Shown: positions 49,301 to 59,396, counted from the stretch's first letter. The stretch: DNA of 64,000 nucleotides from Cuneatibacter sp. NSJ-177 (GCF_022867805.1 NZ_JALIFO010000014.1:124001-188000); one strand, 5' to 3'. Translations and numbers: made by a program. The notes: generated by a model from the letters alone, not told the origin.

Positions 49301-49951
49301 TCAGACGAGCGCAGCCCGATAAAGGCCAAGCTTTGCCGCCTCCCCCAGAATTTCCTGCTCGCCCTTTAAAGCTTCCGCTTCCAGCCGGTCGGCTTCCTCG
49401 GCCATGGCGCTGGTAAACGCCTCGTCCCGGATGGAGGACAGATTGATTCTCACATTAAACAGAGCTCCCAGCACGGCGGTCCGCGCCATCATGGTAGCCA
49501 CCAGACCATCCGTCACTGCATTGGAATTTCCCTGCGTCACCGCCAGGCGGGCCAGAGGCAGGATTCTGCCCGCGGTACGCGCCACAGACATGGGCACCTG
49601 GGCGGCTGCCTTTAAGCCGTCCTGCATGGCGGCGCGGCGGGCCGCCTTCTCCTCTTCCGTGCTCTTCGGCATGGACAGGGCCGTCATGTACTGTTCAAAA
49701 GAGCTGCTGTCCTTCTGAATTGCCAGCAAAAGCTCTTCCTTGATCTGGGCAGCCTCCTTTAAAACCAACTGCATCGCTTCTTCCGCGTCCGCGTATTTCT
49801 CCCGGCCAGTGGTCAGCCGCGCTACCATCTCCGCCAGCGCCGCGCCAAGGGCTCCGGCCAGGGCAGAAACACTTCCGCCGCCGGGGGCCGGTTCATCCGA
49901 GGAAGTGATCTGCACAAATCCTTCCACTGTCAAATCTTTTAAGTCCGCCAT
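49301..49951 (-). CDS. Formiminotetrahydrofolate cyclodeaminase / FchA-like
   Basis: A 216-residue protein of the cyclodeaminase/cyclohydrolase family. DEPAPGGGSVSALAGALGAALA (helix with Gly run) and MVARLTTGREKYADAEEAMQ are diagnostic, followed by GNSNAVTDGLVATMMARTAVLGAL. It releases ammonia from 5-formimino-THF made by FtcD, giving 5,10-methenyl-THF. The start at 49951 has GGGAGG; an earlier in-frame ATG lacks one. Confidence 0.93.
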   Translation of the reverse strand: MADLKDLTVEGFVQITSSDEPAPGGGSVSALAGALGAALAEMVARLTTGREKYADAEEAMQLVLKEAAQIKEELLLAIQKDSSSFEQYMTALSMPKSTEEEKAARRAAMQDGLKAAAQVPMSVARTAGRILPLARLAVTQGNSNAVTDGLVATMMARTAVLGALFNVRINLSSIRDEAFTSAMAEEADRLEAEALKGEQEILGEAAKLGLYRAALV

Positions 49952-49977
49952 AAAATTCCTCCCATATTTCAATCAAC

Positions 49978-50071
49978 AAAATAAAACGGGCCCCAGGCAA
50001 ACCGGAATCCTGGCTTCCCTGTATCCAGCCTCACCGGATTTTTGAAAAGTCAAGCAGTCCTCCCAGGGCCC
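49978..50071 (-). terminator. Large terminator/read-through stem after ftcD
   Basis: CCCAGGGCCC (50062-50071) pairs with GGGCCCCAGG (49988-49997), with two wobble pairs. The loop itself holds a CCGG/CCGG dyad. On the minus strand GTTTTATTTTG follows. ftcD may be partly monocistronic. Confidence 0.6.
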
Positions 50072-50082
50072 AAATCGGATCT

Positions 50083-50976
50083 TTACAGTCTGGTCTCCAG
50101 CACCTGCTTCATGTCAAAGCCTTCCAGTCCCAGATAATATTCTGCGCAGTCCACCATGGCTGCCAGCGGAACCAGTCCCACGATCTCGCTGCCCAGCACG
50201 TTCACGCCATAGCGGCGGGCTTCCATCCGAACCGTCTCAAATACGGTGTAAACGGACGTCCTTGTAAAATCAGTCAGGTTCATGGATACCTGGGCAATGT
50301 TCCGGTCTTCCAGCATCACGCCCATGGCCTTGCAGAAGCGGAAGCCGCCTTTGACGTGGCGGATCTTATCCGCGATCTTTTTCGCGATCTCCAAATTCGG
50401 GGTATCCAGGTTGATATTATAAGCAATCAGAGGCATTCTGGCGCCGATAGCCGTAACGCCGCCAGTGGGATGAATCGTATTCGGGCCGAAGTCCGGTTTC
50501 CACATGGCCTGATCTTTCATCTTTTCGGCCATCCCCTCAAACTGTCCTTTTCTCACCGCCGCCAGGTTCTCCCGGTGAGGAGCCGTCGCGGACTGCTCAT
50601 AAAGGAAGAAAGGCTGTCCGAATTTCTCCGAGGCGATCTTTGCGGTCTCTTTGGCGATCCGATCCGCGTCCTCCACGGTCACGCCCTTGATCGGGATAAA
50701 GGGAATCACGTCCACGCAGCCCATGCGGGGATGCTGTCCCTCATGCTTCGTCATGTCGATCAGCTCCACGGCTTTCCCGATGGCTTCCACCATGGCGTCG
50801 CGCAGGGGCTCCGGCTCGCCGATCACGGTCACCACGCTCCGGTTATGATCCTTATCCGAAGTGTAATCTAACAGCTTTACGCCTTCTTTTCCCCGAAAGC
50901 TGTCCACAATCTTCTCTACCTTTTCCAGGTCTCTTCCCTCGCTGAAATTCGGCACACACTCGATAATCTGATTCAT
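50083..50976 (-). CDS. ftcD: Glutamate formimidoyltransferase
   Basis: Transfers the formimino group of N-formimino-glutamate to THF, the last hut step of the FtcD route. The 297-residue protein matches the stand-alone transferase domain: ECVPNFSEGRDLEKV at the start, DHNRSVVTVIGEPE (THF/His region), GQHPRMGCVDVIPFIPIKGV, and the FRFCKAMGVMLEDRNIAQVSM segment. The start at 50976 follows AGGAGG. It has its own promoter with the same tandem repeat as hutU. Confidence 0.96.
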   Translation of the reverse strand: MNQIIECVPNFSEGRDLEKVEKIVDSFRGKEGVKLLDYTSDKDHNRSVVTVIGEPEPLRDAMVEAIGKAVELIDMTKHEGQHPRMGCVDVIPFIPIKGVTVEDADRIAKETAKIASEKFGQPFFLYEQSATAPHRENLAAVRKGQFEGMAEKMKDQAMWKPDFGPNTIHPTGGVTAIGARMPLIAYNINLDTPNLEIAKKIADKIRHVKGGFRFCKAMGVMLEDRNIAQVSMNLTDFTRTSVYTVFETVRMEARRYGVNVLGSEIVGLVPLAAMVDCAEYYLGLEGFDMKQVLETRL

Positions 50977-51024
50977 ACTTTTATCCTCCTGCTGATTGGG
51001 CGGATTCTGCCCTATGATGGTTTC

Positions 51025-51057
51025 ATTATACGATCCCATGCGTCAATAAACCGTCAA
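51025..51057 (-). promoter_or_regulatory. SARP-like promoter box of ftcD
   Basis: On the minus strand TTGACGGTTTATTGACG, ten bases, TATAAT. Same direct repeats, same 11-bp period and same distance to the -10 as the hutU box; 22 of 33 positions are identical. Confidence 0.7.
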
Positions 51058-51137
51058 TAAATCCATGGGCCGGCTTAAAATAACACGAAAGAGCTGCAAT
51101 GCTCCTCGTTCTGCTTTCCCGTTTTCCCCTTAACGTC

Positions 51138-51755
51138 TCACGATGATTTCATTCTCTTAATCACCTTCAGCCGCGTAAACTCTTCCCGCTCCCGTTCTTC
51201 CAGCGCGTCCCCGATGTCCTTGGTCAGCTGCTCATATTTGGGAATCGTGATATTTTTCAGGGCATTGGCCCGCTTTTGAGTCTTTTTGATGCTGACGGCC
51301 AGGCGGTAAGCCGCATTCTCAATCATGGACAGCCGGATCGTCAGTTCCTTTACCTTTTCGAAATCCTCCTTGGCTTCATCCAGCACGGCTTTGGTGCTGT
51401 AATACGCGTAGGTCGGCACGTTCGACGAGGGCTCGGCCTCCACCAGGGGAATCTCCGTGCCCATAACACTCCTGGTCTTGACCCGGATGGAGTTCTCCAC
51501 CGGGACCGTGAAGGAGATCTGCTGGATAAAGTTGATGCCCAGAATCATGTTGGCCTTCTGCAAAGCCTCATAGGCGGTCCGGAAGGTCACATCGATTTGA
51601 GACTGGATATCTTTGGCCTGGTCGATCAGTTCCATCAGCTCCCGAATCAGGATATTCCGCTTTTTATCCATCAGCTCAAATCCCTGCCGCGACAGGGCCA
51701 GGGAATTCTTGGCCTGGATCAGATTCCCTTTTGTGGGAAATGTATTTGGATCCAT
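51138..51755 (-). CDS. ntpD: V-type ATPase subunit D
   Basis: A 205-residue central-stalk subunit. It is mostly two long helices, with FPTKGNLIQAKNSLALSRQG at the start and SIKKTQKRANALKNITIPKY near the end, as in NtpD/AtpD. It forms the rotor shaft with subunit F. Last gene of the operon, 12 bases after subunit B. Confidence 0.95.
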   Translation of the reverse strand: MDPNTFPTKGNLIQAKNSLALSRQGFELMDKKRNILIRELMELIDQAKDIQSQIDVTFRTAYEALQKANMILGINFIQQISFTVPVENSIRVKTRSVMGTEIPLVEAEPSSNVPTYAYYSTKAVLDEAKEDFEKVKELTIRLSMIENAAYRLAVSIKKTQKRANALKNITIPKYEQLTKDIGDALEEREREEFTRLKVIKRMKSS

Positions 51756-51767
51756 ACGCTCCCCCCT

Positions 51768-53153
51768 TTACTCTTTGCTTTCCGCCGGGTAATACCGCTC
51801 CAAAATCTTGGTGTCGATCCGGTCCAGTTCCTCCCTCGGAATCATCCGGAGAAGCTCCCAGCCTTTATCCAGGGTTTCCAGGATCGTCCGGTTTTCGTTT
51901 GGCCCTTGGCCGACAAAGTCGTGCTCAAACGCATTTCCGAATTCCAGATATTTTTTATCGAGAGGGGACAGCTCATCCTCGCCGATGACGGAGGCCAGCG
52001 CTCTGGCGTCGCCCACCTTGGCGTAACAGGAGAAAAGCTGATTGGCCACGTCCTGATGATCCTCTCTGGTGTAGCCTTTTCCGATACCATCCTTCATCAG
52101 ACGCGACAGGGACGGCAGCACGTTGATCGGCGGATAGATCGCCTGGCCGTGCATGGTCCGGTCCAGCACGATCTGGCCTTCGGTGATATAGCCGGTCAGA
52201 TCCGGGATCGGATGGGTGATATCATCGTTGGGCATGGTCAGAATCGGAATCTGGGTCACGGATCCTTCTCCGCCCCGGACGATACCAGCCCGCTCATAAA
52301 GCGTCGCCAGCTCACTGTAGAGATAGCCGGGATAGCCCTTCCGGGAAGGAATCTCTCCCTTGGAAGAAGAAACCTCACGCATGGCCTCGGCGAAGGACGT
52401 GATATCGGTCAGGATAACCAGGATGTGCATGCCCTGCTCAAAGGCCAGATACTCCGCGGCGGTCAGCGCCACCTTCGGCGTGATCAGACGTTCCACCACC
52501 GGATCATTGGCAAGGTTCAAATACATCACCACGTGGTCCGAGACGCCGCTCTCCTCAAAGGTGCGGCGGAAGAATTCGGCCACATCGTATTTCACGCCCA
52601 TCGCGGCAAAGACGATGGCAAATTTTTCATCGCCGGAGCCGCCCAAGGACGCCTGCTGTACAATCTGCGCCGCCAGCTGGTCATGGGGCAGTCCGTTTCC
52701 GGAGAAAATCGGAAGCTTTTGGCCGCGGATCAGCGTCGTCAGGCCGTCGATGGCTGAGATACCGGTGCAGATATAGTTTCTCGGATATTCCCGTGTCACC
52801 GGGTTTAACGGCAGGCCGTTGATGTTAAGCCTTGCCTCCGGCATGATCGGCCCCAAGCCGTCGATGACCTCGCCGATCCCGTTGAACGTCCGTCCCAGGA
52901 TATCCGGGGACAGATCCACCTCCATCGGGCGGCCGGTCAGCTTGGTATGGGTATTCTGCAAGGACATGTTTTCCGTCCCTTCAAACACCTGGATCACCGC
53001 CCGGTCTTCATAAATTTCCACGATACGCCCCAGCTTGCGCTCGCCGTGGTCCATGCGGAACTCGACGATCTCGTCATAAGACGCATTTTTCACGTCCTCC
53101 AGAACCACAAGAGGACCGTTGATCTCACTTAATCCCAGATATTCAATCGGCAT
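51768..53153 (-). CDS. ntpB: V-type ATPase subunit B
   Basis: A 461-residue non-catalytic nucleotide subunit. It lacks a full Walker A at the P-loop position ([14 protein letters not shown]), as expected for B subunits, and has [17 protein letters not shown] and [19 protein letters not shown]. It alternates with subunit A in the head ring. Confidence 0.97.
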   Translation of the reverse strand: MPIEYLGLSEINGPLVVLEDVKNASYDEIVEFRMDHGERKLGRIVEIYEDRAVIQVFEGTENMSLQNTHTKLTGRPMEVDLSPDILGRTFNGIGEVIDGLGPIMPEARLNINGLPLNPVTREYPRNYICTGISAIDGLTTLIRGQKLPIFSGNGLPHDQLAAQIVQQASLGGSGDEKFAIVFAAMGVKYDVAEFFRRTFEESGVSDHVVMYLNLANDPVVERLITPKVALTAAEYLAFEQGMHILVILTDITSFAEAMREVSSSKGEIPSRKGYPGYLYSELATLYERAGIVRGGEGSVTQIPILTMPNDDITHPIPDLTGYITEGQIVLDRTMHGQAIYPPINVLPSLSRLMKDGIGKGYTREDHQDVANQLFSCYAKVGDARALASVIGEDELSPLDKKYLEFGNAFEHDFVGQGPNENRTILETLDKGWELLRMIPREELDRIDTKILERYYPAESKE

Positions 53154-53164
53154 ACTGCTCCTCC

Positions 53165-54931
53165 TTATGCGTTCTTCTTCAGGACGTTCTGATAGAAATC
53201 ATCCACCCGCTTTTTGTATGCGTCAAAAAGCTCCGGCTGATTGTTCGGCACGTCATATTTGATCGAGATGATTTTCTCGAAGATATCTTCGCTCTTTAAC
53301 ACCGACATCGGCATTCCCATGGCTACCAGTTCCCGGCATTTCTGATAGAAATAGAGAATGATCTCCATCATCAAGAACTGCTTCCGCATCGGCACACAGG
53401 TGTCCTCCGGGTGGAAGGCGTTCTGCTGCAAAAATCCCAGACGTACGACGCGGGCGATCTCCAGCACCAGCTTTTGATCATCCGGCAGTACGTCGCTGCC
53501 GATCAGTTTGACGATCTCCATCAGGCTACTCTCCTTGTTCAGGATTGCAAGGATCTGATTTCGGTCGTCCACAAACTTCGGGGAAACCTCTTCCTTATAC
53601 CAGAAGGCCAGATCACTCAAATACTCGCTGTAACTGGTCAGCCAATGGATGGCCGGAAAGTGTCTCGCGTAAGCCAGGGATTTGTCCAAGCCCCAGAAAC
53701 AGCGGACAAAACGCTTGGTATTCTGAGTGACCGGCTCGGAAAAGTCGCCGCCCTGAGGGGAAACGGCGCCGATGATGGAGACGGAACCCTCGGTTCCGTT
53801 CAGGTTCTGCATATCCCCGGCCCGCTCGTAGAACGCGGACAGCCGGGAAGCCAGATAGGCCGGGAAGCCTTCCTCCGCCGGCATCTCCTCCAGACGTCCG
53901 GAAAGCTCGCGGAGCGCCTCGGCCCAGCGGGAAGTGGAATCCGCCATAATGGCAACGTCGTAGCCCATATCCCGGTAATACTCGGCAAGGGTCACGCCGG
54001 TATAGATCGAAGCTTCACGGGCCGCTACCGGCATATTCGAGGTATTGGCGATCAGCGCGGTCCGGTCCATCAAAAGATTTCCGGTCCGGGGGTCGGTCAG
54101 CTCGCCGAATTCTTCCAACACCTGGGTCATCTCATTTCCGCGCTCTCCGCAGCCGATATAGACGATAATGTCCGCATTGGACCATTTTGCAATCTGATGC
54201 TGGGTCATGGTCTTCCCGGTTCCGAAACCGCCCGGCACCGCTGCGGTGCCCCCTTTGGCGATCGGGAACAAGGTGTCCAGAATCCGCTGGCCGGTCAAAA
54301 GCGGCTTGCTGGCCGGATACCGTTTTTCCACCGGCCGCGGGATCCGGATCGGCCATTTCTGGGCCAGACAGACCGGAACCTCTCTTCCGTCTCCGGTGCG
54401 CACCACAACGATCGGTTCTTCAATCGTGTAATCACCGTCCGGAACCGTTTGAACGATCACTCCGGAAAGATCCGGCGGAATCATGGATTTGTGCACAATG
54501 GAGCTGGTCTCCGGGACTTCCGCGATGATGGTGCCGCCGTGGACTTCCTCGCCTGCTTTCACCACCACATGGGTGCTCCACTTTTTATGCCGGTCCAGGG
54601 CATCCACGCTCATGCCGCGGGAAATGTACTTTCCCGACATCTTGGCAATCTCTCCAAGGGGGCGCTCAATGCCGTCAAAAATATTGTGCAGAATGCCGGG
54701 GCCTAAGGTTACAGAAATCGCATCCCCGGTGGCCTTCACCGTTTCTCCGGGCATCAGCCCTGTGGTCTCCTCGAACACCTGCACCGTGGTCATATCTTTT
54801 TTCAGGGAAATAACCTCGCCGACCAGACGCTCCTTGCCGGCATAGACCATTTCCGCCATCTGAAAGCCGGTGTCGCCTTTCAGATAGATGACGGGGCCGT
54901 TGACCCCGTAGATTGTCGCTGTCTTAGCCAT
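53165..54931 (-). CDS. ntpA: V-type ATPase subunit A (catalytic)
   Basis: A 588-residue catalytic subunit. Walker A is GGFGTGKT near 234-241, followed by [13 protein letters not shown] and the Walker B region [14 protein letters not shown]. The A-type non-homologous region follows the N-terminal beta barrel. The ATG at 54931 follows GGGAGG and overlaps the stop of subunit E, so the longer frame upstream is not used. Confidence 0.97.
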   Translation of the reverse strand: MAKTATIYGVNGPVIYLKGDTGFQMAEMVYAGKERLVGEVISLKKDMTTVQVFEETTGLMPGETVKATGDAISVTLGPGILHNIFDGIERPLGEIAKMSGKYISRGMSVDALDRHKKWSTHVVVKAGEEVHGGTIIAEVPETSSIVHKSMIPPDLSGVIVQTVPDGDYTIEEPIVVVRTGDGREVPVCLAQKWPIRIPRPVEKRYPASKPLLTGQRILDTLFPIAKGGTAAVPGGFGTGKTMTQHQIAKWSNADIIVYIGCGERGNEMTQVLEEFGELTDPRTGNLLMDRTALIANTSNMPVAAREASIYTGVTLAEYYRDMGYDVAIMADSTSRWAEALRELSGRLEEMPAEEGFPAYLASRLSAFYERAGDMQNLNGTEGSVSIIGAVSPQGGDFSEPVTQNTKRFVRCFWGLDKSLAYARHFPAIHWLTSYSEYLSDLAFWYKEEVSPKFVDDRNQILAILNKESSLMEIVKLIGSDVLPDDQKLVLEIARVVRLGFLQQNAFHPEDTCVPMRKQFLMMEIILYFYQKCRELVAMGMPMSVLKSEDIFEKIISIKYDVPNNQPELFDAYKKRVDDFYQNVLKKNA

Positions 54932-55520
54932 GGAGGATCCTCCCGTCAAAGGTAAACGCTTCCTTTTCCCCTTCCAGCAAGGAAGAGAAGGAATTGTCAA
55001 TCAAAATATTCTTCGTGGGAACGACTGCCTTCAAACCGCCGCCAAAGTCTTCTTCCGCGATCTCCAGCTCATGGCCGCCTTTTTCTTTGAGACGGCCGGC
55101 CAGCGATTCATCGCCGCGGCCCAGGGTCAAAACCAGCTCGTCTTCGCCGGCAAAGGCTTTCGCCTCCTCAATTTTTTTCAGCAGGTACGCTTCATAATCC
55201 GGCGTCTCTCGGAACGCGTTCAGCTTATCGGCCACCTTGCCGAACAGCTTATCTTTCAACTGATCTTGCTTTTTGGAGAGCCGCCGCTTAATCCGCAGCT
55301 GCTCCGCCGAGAGAGCTTTGTTGACCTGGCGTTTCGCATTGTCCGCCTCAGCTTTCAGCTCCATCTCCGCCTGGCGGCGTTTCGCCTGACGATGCTCCTC
55401 CAGGGAAGCTTCCAACACCTGCTCATATTCTGTAACAGCACCTTCGGCCTCCTCCTTGGCATTTTCCACGGAGACCTCATAAAAATGCTGCAATTTTTCC
55501 TCGGTCGTCAAAGGAACCAC
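54924..55520 (-). CDS. ntpE: V-type ATPase subunit E
   Basis: A 198-residue peripheral-stalk subunit: N-terminal long charged helix (EHRQAKRRQAEMELKAEADN) and a C-terminal globular part ending EKEAFTFDGRI. The start is GTG at 55520 with AGGAAGG close by; a TTG nine bases downstream is an alternative. Overlaps subunit A by eight bases. Confidence 0.9.
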   Translation of the reverse strand: MVPLTTEEKLQHFYEVSVENAKEEAEGAVTEYEQVLEASLEEHRQAKRRQAEMELKAEADNAKRQVNKALSAEQLRIKRRLSKKQDQLKDKLFGKVADKLNAFRETPDYEAYLLKKIEEAKAFAGEDELVLTLGRGDESLAGRLKEKGGHELEIAEEDFGGGLKAVVPTKNILIDNSFSSLLEGEKEAFTFDGRILHG

Positions 55521-55552
55521 CTACCTTCCTGATTCTTACTTACCATTACTTT

Positions 55553-55861
55553 TTAGAGCTTCAAACCGATTGCCTCATTGACATAGGAGGTAATGAAATC
55601 CGGAGCCCGCCCGGTTCCGTGACGGTCCGGGATCTCCACGATCAAAGGCAAGCGGTGGTGAAGCTTCACATCGTCGATCAGCTCCGGGAACTCCCGCCCG
55701 AACCGCTCCATCAGAAGAAGGATGCCCAGTTCCTTGTCCGCCAGCGCCTTTTCCAGCGCTGCGCGCAGTTCATCCCTGGTCCGGACGACCACGCCCTCCA
55801 CGCCTGCCAGGCGCATCCCGGTCAAGGTATCTCCATTGTCGCTAATCAAAAACATCCTCAT
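55553..55861 (-). CDS. ntpG: V-type ATPase subunit F
   Basis: A 102-residue subunit (NtpG in Enterococcus) with the Rossmann-like FLISDNGDTLTGMRLAG start and LGILLLMERFGREFPELID. It binds subunit D in the rotor. Confidence 0.94.
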   Translation of the reverse strand: MRMFLISDNGDTLTGMRLAGVEGVVVRTRDELRAALEKALADKELGILLLMERFGREFPELIDDVKLHHRLPLIVEIPDRHGTGRAPDFITSYVNEAIGLKL

Positions 55862-55877
55862 CGCCTGCCCCGCCTTC

Positions 55878-56318
55878 TTAACCCAGTTTACCGAGAATCA
55901 TGAAGGAAATAATCAATCCGTACAGCGCCACGCCTTCTGCCAGGCCGACGAAGATCAACGATTTACCAAGTACCGACTGATCTTCGCTGATCGCGCCCAA
56001 AGCCGCGCTGGCTGCGCTGGCCACGGCGATACCGCCGCCGATACAAGAAAGGCCGGTAACCAATGCCGCCGCAATATAGCCCAGTCCGGTGGCAAGGCCC
56101 GCGCTTTCCGCTGCGCCCGCTTCCGCCATCACCGGAGCGCCGCCGCCAAACAAAACGACTGCCGCAATCAAGAGCGTGCCGAAAAATAGAAATACATTGG
56201 TCCCAAGTGCCGCTTTATAGCGTCCCTTTGTGCGCCGTCCGCCCAAAAAAACTCCAAAAGGAATCAAAATGCTGAATACCAGCGCCACCGCGAGCGTAAC
56301 CATAGCTAATGTTGTCAT
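55878..56318 (-). CDS. ntpK: V-type ATPase proteolipid subunit K
   Basis: A 146-residue membrane ring subunit. The first helix includes MVTLAVALVFSILIPFGVF; two later helices form the c-like hairpin, GYIAAALVTGLSCIGGGIAV then GKSLIFVGLAEGVALYGLI. The ion-carrying Glu is in the LAEG motif. The neighbouring helix reads CIGGGIAVA where Na-type c rings usually have Gln, so proton transport is slightly favoured. It carries only one c-type hairpin plus an extra helix, the single-hairpin-with-leader form rather than a four-helix fused type. Confidence 0.93.
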   Translation of the reverse strand: MTTLAMVTLAVALVFSILIPFGVFLGGRRTKGRYKAALGTNVFLFFGTLLIAAVVLFGGGAPVMAEAGAAESAGLATGLGYIAAALVTGLSCIGGGIAVASAASAALGAISEDQSVLGKSLIFVGLAEGVALYGLIISFMILGKLG

Positions 56319-56329
56319 GACAATACCTC

Positions 56330-58336
56330 CTAAATATTCTCTCTCTCTCTATTTTTTCCTTTACCCTGTATATTCAATGTTCCGCCGCTGCCCCGGATCT
56401 TGCTCCGGTACAGGAACGGGACAAATTCTTTTCCGGTGCCTTTGTAGAAGCGGCTGAACATCTCATAGTATTCCAGACGCAGCACCTGAATTCCAACAAT
56501 CAGCCCTTCCAGGCCACAGACAAAGATATTGCCCAACACCACAACCAGCCAGTTGGGGGATCCCCCGTTTTCCGCGCCGGCCAGCGTCAGCACCACGCTC
56601 ATCATAGCCGCATGGCTGACCGCAAAGGCGCCGATACGGACGAATGACAGCGTGTTGGAAAAATAGCTGAGCAGAACTTCAAAAAGTTCGAAGAAGCCCT
56701 GCACCACAAACATGACCTTGCCGCCCTCCATCTTATCCTTTTTCTTCTCCACCAGAGCCGTCAGCGGCTCTTTCAAAAAGATCAAAAGGAGCGGAACGCC
56801 GAACATCAATAAGAGGACGATCGCACCCGGCATCGTGTGTCCGGTCATCATCAAAACAATGGCGACCGCCGCCGAACCGTAAAACACCAGCCCGGCCAGC
56901 GCATTGGTGTCAAACCAGATATTTTCCGGATCCCTGGCTTTGATCCCGTTTACAATGTGGAACACCATGGCCAGCAAAATCAGGCCCATGCCGAAGCCGA
57001 TGGCTACGATAAACACCGTGTTCAGCTGTCCGACAAAGGGCACATCCATCATGGCGTTCATCGGCCGCAGCCAGACCGGATCCAGCGTCTCAAAGCCGAA
57101 CACGCTGCCGAACAGGAACCCGAATATCGTGGAAAAGATCCCCGCCGTGCCGATGATGGCGGCCAGATCCATCTTTTTAAAGTGATAGAGCAAAAAGCCT
57201 CCTACCGCCAGGCAGAGCCCCTGACCTACGTCGCCGAACATGGCGCCGAAGATAAAGGTGTAGGTGATTGCCACGAAGATCGTGGGATCCATCTCCCGGT
57301 AATCCGGCAGCCCATACATCCGCACAAACATTTCGAAAGGCTTGAAAATCTTCGGATTTCGCAGCTTGGTCGGCGGTTTGCAATGGATGTTGTTCTTATC
57401 GTCCTCGATGATGCAGAACAGCCGGTCGTCGTTTTCCACTTCCTTCTGGAACTGGAGCGCATCCTTTTCCGCCATCCAGCCGCAGAGTACGTAAAAAGTA
57501 TCGCGCTTCTCTTTTACGCAGGCAGCCACCTTCCGGACATCGAAGTTGACGGACAGGGCATTCAGACATTCTCTGGCCGAGATCACTTTCCGCGCTTCCG
57601 TGTGGAGGATTCCCACCGCCTCGTTCTTGCATTCCTGAACCTGTCGGACGACCTCTTTCAGCTTTGACTCCAATTCCACATAGGCGTCCTCCGGCGTCCC
57701 CTTGTACTCGTCGTACTGCTCGGAGATAAAAAGCCGCTCAAAGTGCATGGAGGACAGGACCGCATCCACCTTATCAATCTGTGTCCGTGGGGCAAAATAC
57801 ACACCCCAGACAAAATTCTCATCCATGTAGCTTTTATAGAAAACCGTATCCACGCTGTCGTAGACATATTGCTCGAAATTGCTGTAAAACTCCCGGCCGA
57901 TCCGGCCAAACCGGCACCGGATAAACCGGAAGTTCAGGATCACCCTCATGGTCTCCGGCAGCCCCCGGAACGGGGTCAGCGTCCGCAGTTCTTTTTCTAA
58001 ATCCGCCTTCTGTGCTTCCAGCTCGGCCCGCCTGCTATCCGTTTCCAGCAGCCTCTCCTCCAGATTCTGGATCAGGGAGAGGGCCTCCTCCACCGACATC
58101 TGCTCCGGCTCTTCTTTCTCCGCCTCCGGCCCCAGGGAACGGACAAAGTCATTGGCCTTGCCCAAGGCGTCCCGGTAAGGGTTGGCCTGGATGTAAGGGG
58201 ACAGATGCTGAACTTCGGTTAACTGAGCCAGCGCATTTTCCAGATGGATTTCATATTTGGATAAATACTGATTCACCACCCGGTCGATGTCCTCCTTGGG
58301 ACCAGTGATGCTCAAGAATTTCATTTTAACAATCAT
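56330..58336 (-). CDS. ntpI: V-type ATPase subunit I (a subunit)
   Basis: A 668-residue stator subunit with an N-terminal cytosolic half (about 1-345) and a membrane half of about seven helices. The half-channel Arg is expected in RIGAFAVSHAAMMSV near 595. FGAMFGDVGQGLCLAVGGFL near 370 is the diagnostic loop-helix of NtpI/VtpI. Confidence 0.96.
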   Translation of the reverse strand: MIVKMKFLSITGPKEDIDRVVNQYLSKYEIHLENALAQLTEVQHLSPYIQANPYRDALGKANDFVRSLGPEAEKEEPEQMSVEEALSLIQNLEERLLETDSRRAELEAQKADLEKELRTLTPFRGLPETMRVILNFRFIRCRFGRIGREFYSNFEQYVYDSVDTVFYKSYMDENFVWGVYFAPRTQIDKVDAVLSSMHFERLFISEQYDEYKGTPEDAYVELESKLKEVVRQVQECKNEAVGILHTEARKVISARECLNALSVNFDVRKVAACVKEKRDTFYVLCGWMAEKDALQFQKEVENDDRLFCIIEDDKNNIHCKPPTKLRNPKIFKPFEMFVRMYGLPDYREMDPTIFVAITYTFIFGAMFGDVGQGLCLAVGGFLLYHFKKMDLAAIIGTAGIFSTIFGFLFGSVFGFETLDPVWLRPMNAMMDVPFVGQLNTVFIVAIGFGMGLILLAMVFHIVNGIKARDPENIWFDTNALAGLVFYGSAAVAIVLMMTGHTMPGAIVLLLMFGVPLLLIFLKEPLTALVEKKKDKMEGGKVMFVVQGFFELFEVLLSYFSNTLSFVRIGAFAVSHAAMMSVVLTLAGAENGGSPNWLVVVLGNIFVCGLEGLIVGIQVLRLEYYEMFSRFYKGTGKEFVPFLYRSKIRGSGGTLNIQGKGKNRERENI

Positions 58337-58348
58337 TGCTGCCCTCCC

Positions 58349-59392
58349 TTAGTTCTTCATCACATACTGGATGGTCTCTTCCGGGCGGATCCCGTAGCGG
58401 ACACACTCCACCGCTGTGGTCAGGCGGTTGATCTCATGCTCTTTATGGTAGAGGTAGGAATACATCACCGCAACAGAATGCGGGTGTTTCCTTGCCTCTT
58501 TCTCCAGAATATTCCGGAGGATGTACACATACGCTTCCTCCAGGCTTTCCGGATCCATCTCATCCCGGAACTTCGCATAGTAAGACTGGTACAGGAGGTT
58601 TTTCAGCTCGTCGATGCTCTCCGCCTCCACCATCCGCTTTACCTCATCCTTCCGGAGCTTATACCGGACCGGAATCAACAGCGGATAAATCTGGTTGGGA
58701 GTCATCTGGTAATACTTTTTTGAGCGGTAGATCCAGTTCAAATTCAGCATATCGAATTTCCGCCCGTAAGCCATTGTAACCTCTTCTAAATCAAGCCCCT
58801 TGAAGAGCTTATTTTTTAATTTCCAGATCTGGGTAAAATAGTGCTGATCCAGCGCCATTCCATAGTCAAAAATCAACGGATGGACCGTACTGCTTTTCAT
58901 CTGGCTCAGGAGGCTGTAATACTCGCTTCCCCTTAAGTTTTCGATGAATTCATCCATCGTGGAGGAGTGCATCAGCTTTTCCAAATTTAATTTGGAGTGG
59001 CGCCCAAAGAATTCCGAAAACAAGGATAGATCCAGCACCACATCCCGGTGGTCAAAAATATTATTCATGCACTGCTTCATCGCCACAATCTCATAGCGCT
59101 TGAAATACAGGTCGAGAAACTTCCTCTGTTCCGGATTTGCAAAGTGATAAATCCGTGCAAAATCCTGGTAGATCGTCCTGCGGAGCAGATGCTCCACCTC
59201 GTTCCGGCGCAGTTTTCCTTCATCTACCTCGGCCCAGAGCCTGCGAAAACCGGGCTGCTGCTTCAGATAGGCCACCACCTGCGGGACGGTGAGCATCTCC
59301 GAAATTTCCCGGAACTGGGACTCCTTCATCAGACGGCTCTCCATCGCCCGAATCTTCGTGGTCAGGCCACTGTAGGATAATAATGTTCCCAT
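58349..59392 (-). CDS. ntpC: V-type ATPase subunit C (AC39 family)
   Basis: A 347-residue socket subunit linking rotor shaft to the K ring. It has TKIRAMESRLMKESQFREI at the start, the RRTIYQDFARIYHFANPEQRKFLD block and KEARKHPHSVAVMYSYLYHK near the end, the AC39 pattern of three helical repeats. Confidence 0.93.
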   Translation of the reverse strand: MGTLLSYSGLTTKIRAMESRLMKESQFREISEMLTVPQVVAYLKQQPGFRRLWAEVDEGKLRRNEVEHLLRRTIYQDFARIYHFANPEQRKFLDLYFKRYEIVAMKQCMNNIFDHRDVVLDLSLFSEFFGRHSKLNLEKLMHSSTMDEFIENLRGSEYYSLLSQMKSSTVHPLIFDYGMALDQHYFTQIWKLKNKLFKGLDLEEVTMAYGRKFDMLNLNWIYRSKKYYQMTPNQIYPLLIPVRYKLRKDEVKRMVEAESIDELKNLLYQSYYAKFRDEMDPESLEEAYVYILRNILEKEARKHPHSVAVMYSYLYHKEHEINRLTTAVECVRYGIRPEETIQYVMKN

Positions 59393-59396
59393 CTCT

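Noticed and set aside
51276-52757. Long plus-strand frame of 493 codons
   Set aside because: Antisense to ATPase subunits D and B; no signal, fold or ribosome site is apparent.
53411-54706. Long plus-strand open frame of about 431 codons
   Set aside because: It lies wholly antisense to V-ATPase subunit A, which has intact motifs; high GC in third positions keeps the antisense frame open.
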